Below are positions 19,386 to 27,646 of a DNA stretch of 64,000 nucleotides, one piece after another. How positions within the stretch are numbered: position 1 is the first letter of the stretch; each line of letters starts with the position of its first letter. The stretch covers positions 1 through 64,000 of the forward strand of contig JAWKYG010000020.1 in assembly GCA_041396585.1 (NCBI GenBank). Reading direction: 5' to 3'. The notes under the pieces are model-generated. The model saw only the letters and a program-made list of their open reading frames with translations, did not search any database and was not told the origin of the DNA. The translations under genes were made by a program, and so were the position numbers. This DNA comes from JAUIAI01 sp041396585 (lineage in GTDB: Bacteria > Pseudomonadota > Gammaproteobacteria > Burkholderiales > Burkholderiaceae_E).

Positions 19386-19804
19386 TCTACGGCATCGGCA
19401 CCGATATCGTGCTGATCGAGCGCATCGAGAAACTGATCGCGCGCTGGGGCGACCGGTTTCCGAGACGCGTGCTCGGGCCGGACGAACTGCGCGAGTATGA
19501 ACGTCGTCGCGGGCGCGGCACGCACGGAGCCGGCTATGCCGCGCGCTATCTGGCCAAGAGATTCGCCGCCAAGGAGGCCTTTTCCAAGGCCATCGGCCTC
19601 GGCCTGAGGGCCCCGATGACGCTGCTCTCGTTGCAGGTGTTGAATCGCAAGGGCGGTCAGCCGATGTTGCTGCCGCGGGGCGAGCTCGAGACCTGGCTGG
19701 CCGAGCGGCGCCTGCGTGGCCATGTATCGCTCTCCGATGAGATCGACAGCGCGGTGGCGTTCGTGATCGTCGAGCGTGAACCGGACAGCGGCGCGCACGA
19801 CTGA
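19382..19804 (+). CDS. acpS: Holo-[acyl-carrier-protein] synthase
   Basis: Transfers phosphopantetheine from CoA to Ser37 of AcpP. The protein has 140 residues with the metal-binding Asp8 in GIGTDIV and Glu65 in RFAAKEAFSKA, the two hallmark motifs of the AcpS family. It overlaps pdxJ by four bases, the common pdxJ-acpS pairing. Confidence 0.97.
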   Translation: MIYGIGTDIVLIERIEKLIARWGDRFPRRVLGPDELREYERRRGRGTHGAGYAARYLAKRFAAKEAFSKAIGLGLRAPMTLLSLQVLNRKGGQPMLLPRGELETWLAERRLRGHVSLSDEIDSAVAFVIVEREPDSGAHD

Positions 19805-19839
19805 CCGGGCGGGTCAGCCCTGAGCCCAGGAACAAGACG

Positions 19840-21765
19840 ATGCTCGACGATTCCCGGATCCGACAGATCCTGGCCGACATGCCGGCACGACCGGGCGTGT
19901 ATCGGATGATCGCCGCCGATGGCGCTCTCCTGTATGTGGGCAAGGCAAAAGATCTGAAGCGCCGGGTCAGCTCTTACTTTCAGAAGCAAGATCACGGTCC
20001 GCGCATCCGGATGATGATCGATCGCATTGCCGATGTGCAGGTCACGGTCACCGGTTCCGAGGCCGAGGCCCTGGTGCTCGAGAACAATCTGATCAAGACT
20101 GCCGGGCCACGCTACAACATTCTCTTTCGCGACGACAAGTCCTATCCACTGCTGAAGGTTTCCGGTCATCGCTTCGCACGGATTTCGTACTATCGCGGCG
20201 CCTCGGATCGACGCCATACCTACTTCGGTCCCTTTCCGAATGCCTGGGCGGTCAAGCAGACGATTCGTACGCTGCAGAAGGTGTTCGGACTGCGTACCTG
20301 CGAGGACACGGTATTCGCCAATCGCTCGCGCCCCTGTCTGTTGCACCAGATCGGCCGCTGTACCGCGCCTTGTGTCGGTCTGATCGACGAGCAAGCCTAT
20401 GCGCAGGATGTGGCCGCGGCGAGCCGCTTTCTGCGAGGTGATCACCAACGCGTTCTGGGTGAACTCGAGGCGCAGATGACGGCCGCCGCCGAACGCCTGG
20501 AGTTCGAACGCGCCGCCGTGTTGCGCAACAAGATGCGTGCGTTGTCAGATGTTCTGCATCAGCAAAGCCTCGAGACGGCCGAGGATGTCCAGGCCGACAT
20601 CATCGTTGCCGTGGCCGCTGGCGGTCGGATCTGCGTCAATCTCGCGATGGTGCGCGGCGGACGCCATCTCGGTGACCGGCCGATGTTTCCCAATCAGATT
20701 TCGCTCGATGAGGGCGGGGACGATGTCGACGGCGTCTGTGCCGAGGCCCTGCGCGCCTTCGTGTTGCAGCACTATGCCGAGATCGAGGTTCCGCGGGTGA
20801 TCGTGGCCAGTCATGCGCTGGAAGATCCCGCGCTGATGGAGTGGTTGCGCGAGCGCGCCGGTCATGCGGTGCAGTGGATCCGGCAGCCGCAGCGGCATCG
20901 GCGCCGCTGGTTGGACATGGCGCTGGACAATGCGCGGATCGCGCTGGCCAGACAACTCGAGCAGTCTCGTTCACATCGGCATCGAACCGATGCATTGCTC
21001 GAGGTGCTGGGCTGGGGCGAGCGGGTGGCCGGCGACGATCTGCGGATCGAGTGCTTCGACATCAGCCACACGATGGGCGAGGCCACGCAGGCCTCCTGCG
21101 TGGTCTACCAGCACCATCAGATGCAACGCGGCGAGTACCGCCGCTTCAACATTCGCGATATCACGGGCGGTGATGACTATGCCGCGATGCGGCAGGTGCT
21201 GATGCGCCGCTATCAGCCCCTGGTCATCGCAGACACTGTTGCCGAGGCGCCCGATGCGCCTGCGCAGGATGTCGAGGATGTTCAGGCGACGGACACTTCG
21301 GGCCCGCCTGCCGATGGCCGGCGTCTTCCGGATCTGGTCCTGATCGACGGCGGCAAGGGCCAGCTCGGGGTCGCCGTCGAGGTGTTCGGGCAGCTCGGCC
21401 TGCCCACCGCGATCCTGGTCGGTGTGGCCAAGGGTGAAGGCCGGCGGGTCGGGTTGGAGACATTGGTCTTCGCGGACGGGCGGCCAGCGGTGGCGCTCGG
21501 GCGTGAGTCGGCAGCCCTGATGCTTGTGGCCGAGATCCGCGATGAGGCGCACCGGTTCGCAATCACTGGCATGCGCAGCCGGCGCGAAAGCCCGTCAGGC
21601 ATCGCGGCTGGACGAGATCGACGGCGTTGGGCCCAAGCGTCGTCAACGACTGCTGGCACGCTTTGGCGGACTACGTGGCATCATGCGGGCCAGCGTCGAG
21701 GATCTGGCCTCTGTCGAGGAATCTCCCAGGCGCTTGGCGAGCAAATTTATCGGCGGCTACATTGA
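19840..21765 (+). CDS. uvrC: Excinuclease ABC subunit C, locally frameshifted at 3' end
   Basis: UvrC makes both incisions in nucleotide excision repair. An uninterrupted 641-codon frame carries the GIY-YIG nuclease domain (GVYRMI, then LLYVGKAKDLKRRVSSYF), the UVR motif and the RNase H-like domain (LVLIDGGKGQLG). Between about 21585 and 21715 this frame is not homologous; the helix-hairpin-helix segment ASRLDEIDGVGPKRRQRLL, FGGLRG and ASVEDLASVE is read in the +1 frame, after which the first frame resumes with GISQALGEQIYRRLH to the stop. So two compensating indels flank the HhH domain. As drawn, the protein would lack a functional HhH; correction restores it without changing the ends. Confidence 0.92.
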   Translation: MLDDSRIRQILADMPARPGVYRMIAADGALLYVGKAKDLKRRVSSYFQKQDHGPRIRMMIDRIADVQVTVTGSEAEALVLENNLIKTAGPRYNILFRDDKSYPLLKVSGHRFARISYYRGASDRRHTYFGPFPNAWAVKQTIRTLQKVFGLRTCEDTVFANRSRPCLLHQIGRCTAPCVGLIDEQAYAQDVAAASRFLRGDHQRVLGELEAQMTAAAERLEFERAAVLRNKMRALSDVLHQQSLETAEDVQADIIVAVAAGGRICVNLAMVRGGRHLGDRPMFPNQISLDEGGDDVDGVCAEALRAFVLQHYAEIEVPRVIVASHALEDPALMEWLRERAGHAVQWIRQPQRHRRRWLDMALDNARIALARQLEQSRSHRHRTDALLEVLGWGERVAGDDLRIECFDISHTMGEATQASCVVYQHHQMQRGEYRRFNIRDITGGDDYAAMRQVLMRRYQPLVIADTVAEAPDAPAQDVEDVQATDTSGPPADGRRLPDLVLIDGGKGQLGVAVEVFGQLGLPTAILVGVAKGEGRRVGLETLVFADGRPAVALGRESAALMLVAEIRDEAHRFAITGMRSRRESPSGIAAGRDRRRWAQASSTTAGTLWRTTWHHAGQRRGSGLCRGISQALGEQIYRRLH

Positions 21766-21806
21766 CCGAGCACGTGTCCGAAAAGCCTCGCGCGACCCCA
21801 ACGCGC

Positions 21807-22361
21807 ATGCTCAACCTCCCCAATCTGCTGACATGGGCCAGGGTGGTTGCGATTCCGTTGCTGGTGGCCTTGTACATGCTGCCGTTGGCGACGGAAACCC
21901 GCAATCTGGCGGCAACGACTCTGTTCATCGTGGCCGCGGTCACCGACTGGCTCGATGGTTACCTGGCCAGGCGCTTGGGCCAGATGACCCCCTTCGGTGC
22001 GTTTCTGGATCCGGTCGCCGACAAGCTCATCGTCTGTGCTGCGCTCGTGGTGCTGGTCAGCCTCGCGCGGGTCGATGCGCTGATCGCGCTGATTATCATC
22101 GGCCGCGAGATCACGATCTCCGCGCTACGTGAGTGGATGGCACGCATCGGTCGCTCGGCGAGCGTCGCGGTGCAGGGTATCGGCAAGCTCAAAACCGCCG
22201 TTCAGATGACGGCCATACCGTTGTTGCTCTATGACGGCGAGATCTGGGGCTGGCCGACGCGCGAACCGGGTCGGCTGTTGATCGTCGTGGCCGCGATCCT
22301 CACGGTGTGGTCGATGTTTTACTACCTGCGCAAGGCCTGGCCCCACTTGCGTGATGCGTAG
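21807..22361 (+). CDS. pgsA: CDP-diacylglycerol-glycerol-3-phosphate 3-phosphatidyltransferase
   Basis: Commits lipid synthesis to phosphatidylglycerol and cardiolipin. The 184-residue membrane protein carries the CDP-alcohol phosphotransferase signature DWLDGYLARRLG, then PFGAFLDPVADK, with all invariant Asp and Gly residues. Four to five membrane segments are visible. The ATG at 21807 is used; an in-frame TTG at 21762, overlapping the uvrC stop, would add 15 residues and cannot be excluded. uvrC-pgsA-tRNA is a widely conserved order. Confidence 0.96.
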   Translation: MLNLPNLLTWARVVAIPLLVALYMLPLATETRNLAATTLFIVAAVTDWLDGYLARRLGQMTPFGAFLDPVADKLIVCAALVVLVSLARVDALIALIIIGREITISALREWMARIGRSASVAVQGIGKLKTAVQMTAIPLLLYDGEIWGWPTREPGRLLIVVAAILTVWSMFYYLRKAWPHLRDA

Positions 22362-22374
22362 TCTGATATATAAT
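22347..22374 (+). promoter_or_regulatory. Sigma-70-like promoter ahead of the tRNA pair
   Basis: TTGCGT (22347-22352), a 16-base spacer and a perfect TATAAT (22369-22374). It straddles the pgsA stop codon and would start transcription near 22381, about 90 bases before tRNA-Gly. Confidence 0.6.
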
Positions 22375-22424
22375 CCTTGCTTCAGTGTTGAGCGGCGTAA
22401 GCGGTTCTTCACTGCCCCAGGTGG

Positions 22425-22453
22425 TGTCCAGCCGGTTGTCGGTGATGTATACT
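22425..22453 (+). promoter_or_regulatory. Second candidate tRNA promoter
   Basis: TGTCCA (22425-22430), 17 bases, then TATACT (22448-22453), ending 16 bases before mature tRNA-Gly. The -10 is good and the -35 weak. Confidence 0.45.
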
Positions 22454-22469
22454 CCCTGGTTCGCTTCAA

Positions 22470-22545
22470 GCGGGGATAGCTCAGTTGGTAGAGCGCAACC
22501 TTGCCAAGGTTGAGGTCGCGAGTTCGAGACTCGTTCCCCGCTCCA
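22470..22545 (+). tRNA. tRNA-Gly (GCC)
   Basis: 76 bases with encoded CCA. The acceptor stem GCGGGGA pairs with TCCCCGC (22535-22541); D arm GCTC/GAGC, anticodon stem CAACC/GGTTG around the loop TTGCCAA (anticodon GCC), T arm GCGAG/CTCGT region with TTCGAGA. All arms fold. It follows pgsA, as glyW does in E. coli. Confidence 0.97.
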
Positions 22546-22616
22546 AATCCCTTCAAACGCTGATTCCGGCCCCTGGGCTGTCATCGGCGTTCGTCCGCGG
22601 ACGGCATCGCCGGTCT

Positions 22617-22690
22617 GGCGGGGTGGCAGAGTGGTTATGCAGCGGCCTGCAAAGCCGTGGACGCCGGTTCGATTCCGACCCCCGCCTCCA
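22617..22690 (+). tRNA. tRNA-Cys (GCA)
   Basis: 74 bases with encoded CCA. Acceptor GGCGGGG pairs with CCCCGCC (22680-22686); the anticodon stem CGGC/GCCG holds the loop CTGCAAA, giving anticodon GCA. T loop GTTCGATTC is standard. It lies 71 bases after tRNA-Gly, like glyW-cysT in E. coli. Confidence 0.97.
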
Positions 22691-22786
22691 GTTCCCGTGA
22701 TCGATCCCTGATTTCGCGTTCGGCATCCGGCGCCAGGGCGTGTCTGCATCGGGCCCCGACGCCGGTGGGCGCGGCCCGCGTGGCAT

Positions 22787-23983
22787 TCAGCGCAAGGCAC
22801 GAAGGCTTCGCTCGAGCCCGGATACCGTCCAGTCGATCTCCGCCACGCTGACATTCAGCGCGGGCATGAAGCGCAGACAGCCGGGGCGCGGCGCATTCAG
22901 TAATAGCCCTGCCGGCCCCTGATCTGTGTCGATCCGCAAGCGATCGCGCGCATACGCCACCACCTCAGGTGCAATCGGCGCGCCGATTTCGAGCGCCTGC
23001 AGCAGGCCATGGCCACGGACCTCGCCCAGACCCAGGCGCTCGGACAGTGCTTGCAGACGTTGCCGCAGGTGCGCGCCAGCGCGTCGTATCGCCCCTAGGA
23101 AATCCGGCGCGCGCACCTGTTCGAGAACGGCGAGGGCGACGGCGGTCATCAGCGGATTGCCATTGAAGGTGCCGCCTTGTTCCCCATGTTCGAAGACGCA
23201 GGCCTCGCGCCGGGCAAGCAGTGCGCCGATAGGAATGCCGCCCCCGAGCCCCTTGGCCAGTGTCATGACATCGGGTTCGACCCCGTAGTGTTGATAGGCA
23301 AACAGGCTGCCGAGCCGGCCAATGCCGGTCTGTACTTCGTCGAAGATCAACAGCAATCCGTGCTTGTCGCACAGTGCACGCAGTGCCAGCAGAAACTCCG
23401 GGCATGCCGGGTGAACCCCGCTTTCACCCTGAACCGGTTCGAGCATGATGGCGACTGTCGATGGTCCGATCAGGGCGCTCACCGAGTCGATGTCGTTCAG
23501 TGTCGCTTTCGGGAATCCGGGGACTTGTGGCGCGAACATCGTGTCCCAGCCGGGTTTTCCCGAGGCGGACATCGTGGCCAGGGTGCGGCCGTGGAAGCCA
23601 TCCCTGAAGGTGATGATTTCATGGGCGCCGCGCCGATACTGTCGGCCCCATTTCCTGGCCAGTTTGATGGCACCCTCGTTCGCCTCGGCGCCGCTGTTCG
23701 TGAAGAACACCTGATCCAGGCAACTTTCCGCGCACAGCCGCTCGGCCAGTTCTCTGGACGGCTCATTGTGAAATGCCGGGCTGGGATTGATCAGCCGGCG
23801 TGCCTGCGTCTCGATGGCCTCGATCATGACTGGTGAGCAATGACCCAGCGTGTTCACCGCCCAGCCCTGAACGAAGTCCAGCCAGAGCCGCTGATCCGCG
23901 TCGCGCAGCCATGAACCCCGGCCCTGCGTAAACACGATCTGCGGCCGCGCCACGACCGCCATCAAGGCGCTTTCAACCGGCAT
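22787..23983 (-). CDS. argD: Class III aminotransferase, acetylornithine transaminase (ArgD-type)
   Basis: PLP enzyme of 398 residues, predicted to convert N-acetylglutamate semialdehyde to N-acetylornithine. Visible motifs are the PLP-phosphate site NSGAEANEGAIK, the FHGRTLATMSASG box, FDEVQTGIGRLG and the Schiff-base lysine in TLAKGLGGGIPIGA. ATG 23983 is preceded by GGGAGG at 8 bases; the open frame continues 25 codons upstream without family character. It overlaps the end of argC by 11 bases, which supports the arginine role; succinyl-ornithine or diaminopimelate activity is also possible in this family. Confidence 0.9.
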   Translation of the reverse strand: MPVESALMAVVARPQIVFTQGRGSWLRDADQRLWLDFVQGWAVNTLGHCSPVMIEAIETQARRLINPSPAFHNEPSRELAERLCAESCLDQVFFTNSGAEANEGAIKLARKWGRQYRRGAHEIITFRDGFHGRTLATMSASGKPGWDTMFAPQVPGFPKATLNDIDSVSALIGPSTVAIMLEPVQGESGVHPACPEFLLALRALCDKHGLLLIFDEVQTGIGRLGSLFAYQHYGVEPDVMTLAKGLGGGIPIGALLARREACVFEHGEQGGTFNGNPLMTAVALAVLEQVRAPDFLGAIRRAGAHLRQRLQALSERLGLGEVRGHGLLQALEIGAPIAPEVVAYARDRLRIDTDQGPAGLLLNAPRPGCLRFMPALNVSVAEIDWTVSGLERSLRALR

Positions 23984-24972
23984 GATCGCTGCCTCCCATC
24001 GATGCGTTCGCGCCCGTTCCGAGCGGGCGGCCGCGGGTGTTTGCCGCTGTATGGGCAAGCATCAGAGCGAGGTTCTGTACAGCAGCACCGGCCGCGCCCT
24101 TGCCGAGGTTGTCAAAGACTGCGATCAGCAACCATGGCCCATGATCGCCCGCTGCGCAGATCGACAGCTCGATATCGTCGGTGTCGTTCAGCGCGATGGC
24201 CGAACGTTCCTGGCGATGGTTCGCGCCGGCATGCGATCCCAGCCTGAGCATGGCGGCATTCGTGATAGGCATCGCGCAGACAGTCGCGCAGGGCCAGAGT
24301 GTCCGTACCAGGCCGGACCTGATCGGGTTGCAGACCGATCGTGAGCACGATGCCTTGTCGATGGCTGCCATAGGCGGGTGAGAAGATCGGTCGATGCTTC
24401 AGGCCGCTGAACCGGATCATCTCCGGCAGATGTTTGTGATGCATGTCCAAGGCGTAGAGCACGACATCGGGCGCGGGGCGGGGGTGCGCGTGCTCGACCC
24501 GTTCGATTCCCGCCCGTCCCTGGCCCGAATAGCCTGAGACCGCGTGAATTGCCAGACGAGAGCCCCGATCGATCAAGCCTGCGTCGATCAGCGGGCGCAG
24601 CAGGAGGATTGCACCAGTGGGATAGCAACCGGGATTGGCTACGCGCGTGGCGCCGGCGATTCGATCAGGTTGCGCCGCTTCGATTTCGGGCAATCCGTAT
24701 ATCCAGTCCGGCGCGCTACGGTGGGCGGAGCTGGCATCCAACACCCGGACTTGCGGATTGCGGATGCTGGAAACGGCTGCGCGTGCCGCATCATCCGGAA
24801 GGCACAGTACCGCGATGTCGCATTGGTTGATCGCATCGGCGCGCCGCACCGGATCATGACGCTCGTCGTCAGCCAGCAGCAGCAGGTCGATGTCGGCCCG
24901 CGTGCGCAAACGCTGAACGATCTGCAGACCCGTGGTGCCCTGGTTGCCATCGATGAAGATGAGTTGCCTCAT
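23973..24972 (-). pseudogene. argC: N-acetyl-gamma-glutamyl-phosphate reductase (ArgC type 2), frameshifted
   Basis: NADPH-dependent arginine-pathway enzyme preceding ArgD. The N-terminal part from ATG 24972 reads FIDGNQGTTGLQI (nucleotide-binding), the catalytic NPGCYPTGA and HHKHLPEM, all typical of the short type 2 ArgC. This frame leaves the family near 24200-24260 and stops at 24112, while the conserved end (ALNDTDDIEL, FDNLGKGAAGAAVQN) is read in another frame down to 23973. One frameshift therefore splits an otherwise complete gene of about 333 codons. The tail after AVQNLALMLA is about 25 residues longer than expected and overlaps argD. It is divergent from lysR. Confidence 0.85.
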
Positions 24973-25048
24973 GGCTGAACCTCATTGCTGTTCCGATTGA
25001 TCCGATGTCGATCTTGCGGCTGCGGCTATGGTTGGTAAAGTTGTATAT

Positions 25049-25066
25049 CTGGAAATTAATATTCAG
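25049..25066. promoter_or_regulatory. Imperfect dyad, probable LysR operator
   Basis: An 18-bp imperfect palindrome (CTGGAAATTAATATTCAG, 14 of 18 positions symmetric, core ATTAAT) lies in the 108-base gap between the divergent argC and lysR genes, 14 bases before the lysR ATG. This is the usual place for a LysR-type site that controls both its own gene and the divergent target. The gap is markedly AT-rich compared with surrounding DNA. Confidence 0.5.
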
Positions 25067-25080
25067 GAAGTCTGAACACC

Positions 25081-25998
25081 ATGCGATCTCTGAATCTGGA
25101 TCAGCTTCGCACGCTGGTCACCATCGATGCGCTTGGCTCCTTTGCTGCCGCGTCGCGTCAGCTTCATCTGGCCCCGCCCACGATCAGCCTGCACATTCAG
25201 GAGCTGGAGCAGCGGCTGGATGCCAGGCTGTTGCTGCGCGAGCGGGGCAGGGTGGTGGCGACGGCTATTGGTCTGTCAGTGATCCAACGCGCCAGACGCA
25301 TCCTTGGCGAGTGCGATCAACTGCTTGATGAGGTGCGTCGCCAGGTTGAAGGGCGCAGCGGCAAGGTCCGCGTGGGTGCGTCAACGGGTGCGTTGGCGAC
25401 GCTTCTGCCACAGGCGATCGAGACTCTGCGCCTGGATGCACCGGAGATCGAAATCCATGTCGCGGTACTGACCTCGCAGCAAAGCATGGAGCGCCTGCGT
25501 CAGGGTCTGCTCGAGCTGGCGCTGGTCGCACTGCCACGCCTGGCGCCAGCAGGGCATCCGCATTCAGGCGTGGCGACGCGATCCCATCATGGCCTTCATC
25601 CCCGCACACTGGTCGCCACCGGAGGTCGTCACCCCCGCTGGCTGGCGAGCAGGCCGCTGATTCTGAATGACGCGAGCACCCATCTGCATCGAATCATCAC
25701 CGAGTGGTTCGCGCCGCTTGGCCAGGCGCCCGAACCGCGGATCGAACTGAACTTCAATGATGCCGCACGCTCATTGGTGGCCGCCGGATACGGCGCGGCG
25801 CTCCTGCCGCTGGACGCCGGACTGCGTCCACCGCCCGATGCCCGGATCCTGCTTCGCCCCCTGAAGCCGTCGCTGTGGCGTCGTCTGGGTATCGCGCACC
25901 GAACCGAAGCACTCGAACCGGCCAGCCAGCGTGTCCTCGAGGCCCTGCAACGGCAATCAGCCGAGGTCAGAACCTCGGGGCGCAGGCGGAGTCGCTGA
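25081..25998 (+). CDS. LysR-family transcriptional regulator
   Basis: Predicted 305-residue LTTR with an N-terminal winged helix (residues 4-62: LDQLRTLVTIDALGSFAAAS, then PPTISLHIQELEQRL) and a substrate-binding domain ending in a normal LTTR tail. Residues about 157-185 are out of register: bases 25550-25640 make better family sense one frame over (GIRIQAWRRDPIMAFIPAHW), so two compensating indels are likely. It is divergent from argC-argD and probably regulates them, perhaps responding to an amino acid. The target is inferred only from position. Confidence 0.88.
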   Translation: MRSLNLDQLRTLVTIDALGSFAAASRQLHLAPPTISLHIQELEQRLDARLLLRERGRVVATAIGLSVIQRARRILGECDQLLDEVRRQVEGRSGKVRVGASTGALATLLPQAIETLRLDAPEIEIHVAVLTSQQSMERLRQGLLELALVALPRLAPAGHPHSGVATRSHHGLHPRTLVATGGRHPRWLASRPLILNDASTHLHRIITEWFAPLGQAPEPRIELNFNDAARSLVAAGYGAALLPLDAGLRPPPDARILLRPLKPSLWRRLGIAHRTEALEPASQRVLEALQRQSAEVRTSGRRRSR

Positions 25999-26227
25999 TC
26001 ACTGGCTGAGTGCCTCTGGCGGTCAGTAAGAGCACCTGGCGTTGCCCGGCACCGCGAGAATGGCTGCATTCATGAAAGTGGGGGAAAAGCAAGCGCCGCC
26101 TGATCGCTTGCTAATATTGGCATCGGCTTGCCCAAGGGCCGTCACGTGAATCGGATCAATGGCAATGTGCAGCGTTAAAGCGGCGCTGGCAATCCGAGCG
26201 CCAACGCCAGCCCTTGGTGCCTGTGTC

Positions 26228-26314
26228 GCGGACATGGCGGAATCGGTAGACGCAACGGACTTAAAATCCGTTTCCCATACGGGAGTGAGGGTTCGACTCC
26301 CTCTGTCCGCACCA
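26228..26314 (+). tRNA. tRNA-Leu (TAA)
   Basis: 87 bases, long variable arm (class II) and encoded CCA. Acceptor GCGGACA pairs with TGTCCGC (26304-26310), and the anticodon loop CTTAAAA gives TAA. E. coli leuZ, of the same isoacceptor, directly follows glyW-cysT, whereas here three protein genes intervene. The 229 bases upstream (from lysR) contain no gene. Confidence 0.96.
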
Positions 26315-26461
26315 AGAGGGGCGTTGGCGTCTCTTTGCCGCTGGTGGTGGGGTCGACTCTGGCCCGCGCGGCCCATGGTTTGCTTGTCCATCGACCGCTT
26401 TTCAATACCCGGTCTGTTCGCTTTGCGGGCAGCCCTTCAATGTAGTCAGGAGGATCAAGAT

Positions 26462-27423
26462 ATGAAAAAGTTTCTCGTCTCCGCCGCTGTTTCGACAGGG
26501 CTGCTTGAGCATTGACGACCTGTGCAGGCTGCACAGTTCATCTCGATTGGCACCGGTGGTGTCACGGGTGTTTACTACCCCACCGGGGGCGCGATCTGCC
26601 GCCTGGTCAACAAAGATCGCAAAGAGCACGGAATCCGTTGCTCGGCCGAGTCCACTGGCGGCTCGGTGTACAACATCAATACGATCCGGGCGGGCGAGCT
26701 CGAGTTCGGTGTCGCGCAGTCCGACTGGCAATACCACGCTTACAACGGAACGTCGAAGTTCGCGGATGCCGGCGCCTTCAAGGATCTGCGGGCGGTATTC
26801 TCGGTGCATCCGGAACCGTTCACCCTGATCGTTCGCAAAGGCAGCGGTATCACTGACTTCGAGGGTCTCAAGGGCAAGAAAGTCAACGTGGGCAATGCCG
26901 GTTCCGGTCAGCGCGCGACGATGGAAGTCGTCATGGATGCCTTCGGCATGAAAATGTCCGATTTCGCATTGGCGGCCGAGCTCAAGGGTTCGGAAATGGC
27001 TCAGGCGGTCTGCGACGGCAAGATCGATGCGATGATCTACACGATCGGGCATCCTGCCGCCGCGATCACGGAAGCCGCCACCACCTGCGACGTGGAGCTC
27101 GTCGACGTCAAGGTGCGCCGGTGAACAAGCTGGTGGCCGATAACTCGTTCTATCGTGTGGCGACGGTGCCCGGCGGGATGTACAAGGGCACCGACAAAGA
27201 GGTGACCACCTTCGGCGTGGGGGCCACCTTCGTGACCTCGGCCAAAGTGTCTGACGAAGTGGTCTATACGGTGGTCAAGGCGGTGTTCGATAACTTCAAT
27301 GATTTCAAGAAACTGCATCCCGCCTTTGCCAATCTGAAGGAATCGGAGATGATTTCGGATGGCCTGTCGGCCCCGTTGCACCCGGGCGCGGCAAAGTATT
27401 ACAAGGAACGCGGCTGGATGTGA
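26462..27423 (+). pseudogene. TAXI-family TRAP transporter periplasmic receptor, frameshifted
   Basis: Extracytoplasmic solute receptor of a TAXI-type TRAP importer, roughly 320 residues when restored. It has a signal peptide (MKKFLVSAAVSTGLL) from ATG 26462, then a TAXI core: FISIGTGGVTGVYYPTGGAI, GIRCSAESTGGSVYNI, ELEFGVAQSDW and GQRATMEVV. The frame meets a stop at 26513 in the signal peptide, apparently two compensating indels around 26505-26540. A second break near 27110 looks like one missing G in the run before GTGCGCC; the C-terminus (VNKLVADNSFYRVATVPGG, LHPGAAKYYKERGW) continues in the next frame. Similar enough in plan to the protein at 42270 to be a paralogue. The substrate is unknown. 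Confidence 0.88.
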
Positions 27424-27489
27424 CGGCCGAGCCATCATGTTCGCCGTTGCGACAAAGAGCGCCTTCGGTGAACATGTGATGATGGTCCG

Positions 27490-27523
27490 GGGCCTCATGG
27501 CATCTGCCGTGAGGCCCTTTTTT
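27490..27523 (+). terminator. Intrinsic terminator between TAXI receptor and permease
   Basis: Stem GGGCCTCA (27490-27497) pairs with TGAGGCCC (27510-27517) over 8 bp around a 12-base loop, followed by TTTTTT (27518-27523). It sits about 65 bases after the receptor stop and 120 bases before the permease. A leaky terminator here would make more receptor than permease from one transcript, as is common in transporter operons. The 223-base gap holds no gene. Confidence 0.85.
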
Positions 27524-27646
27524 CGCGATGGCCATGCCGATGGCGCGCATTGGTTGTCGTGACGCATCGTCGGCGACTCACGCGGACGAAGCAAAGAATA
27601 AAGAGACTTCACCTGTGCGCGAAGTCAGGCCAACGGAGAGAGGAAG

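Noticed and set aside
26505..26540. Programmed frameshift or recoding in the TAXI signal peptide
   Set aside because: No slippery heptamer or downstream stem is evident, and neighbouring genes have the same type of indels; error is simpler.
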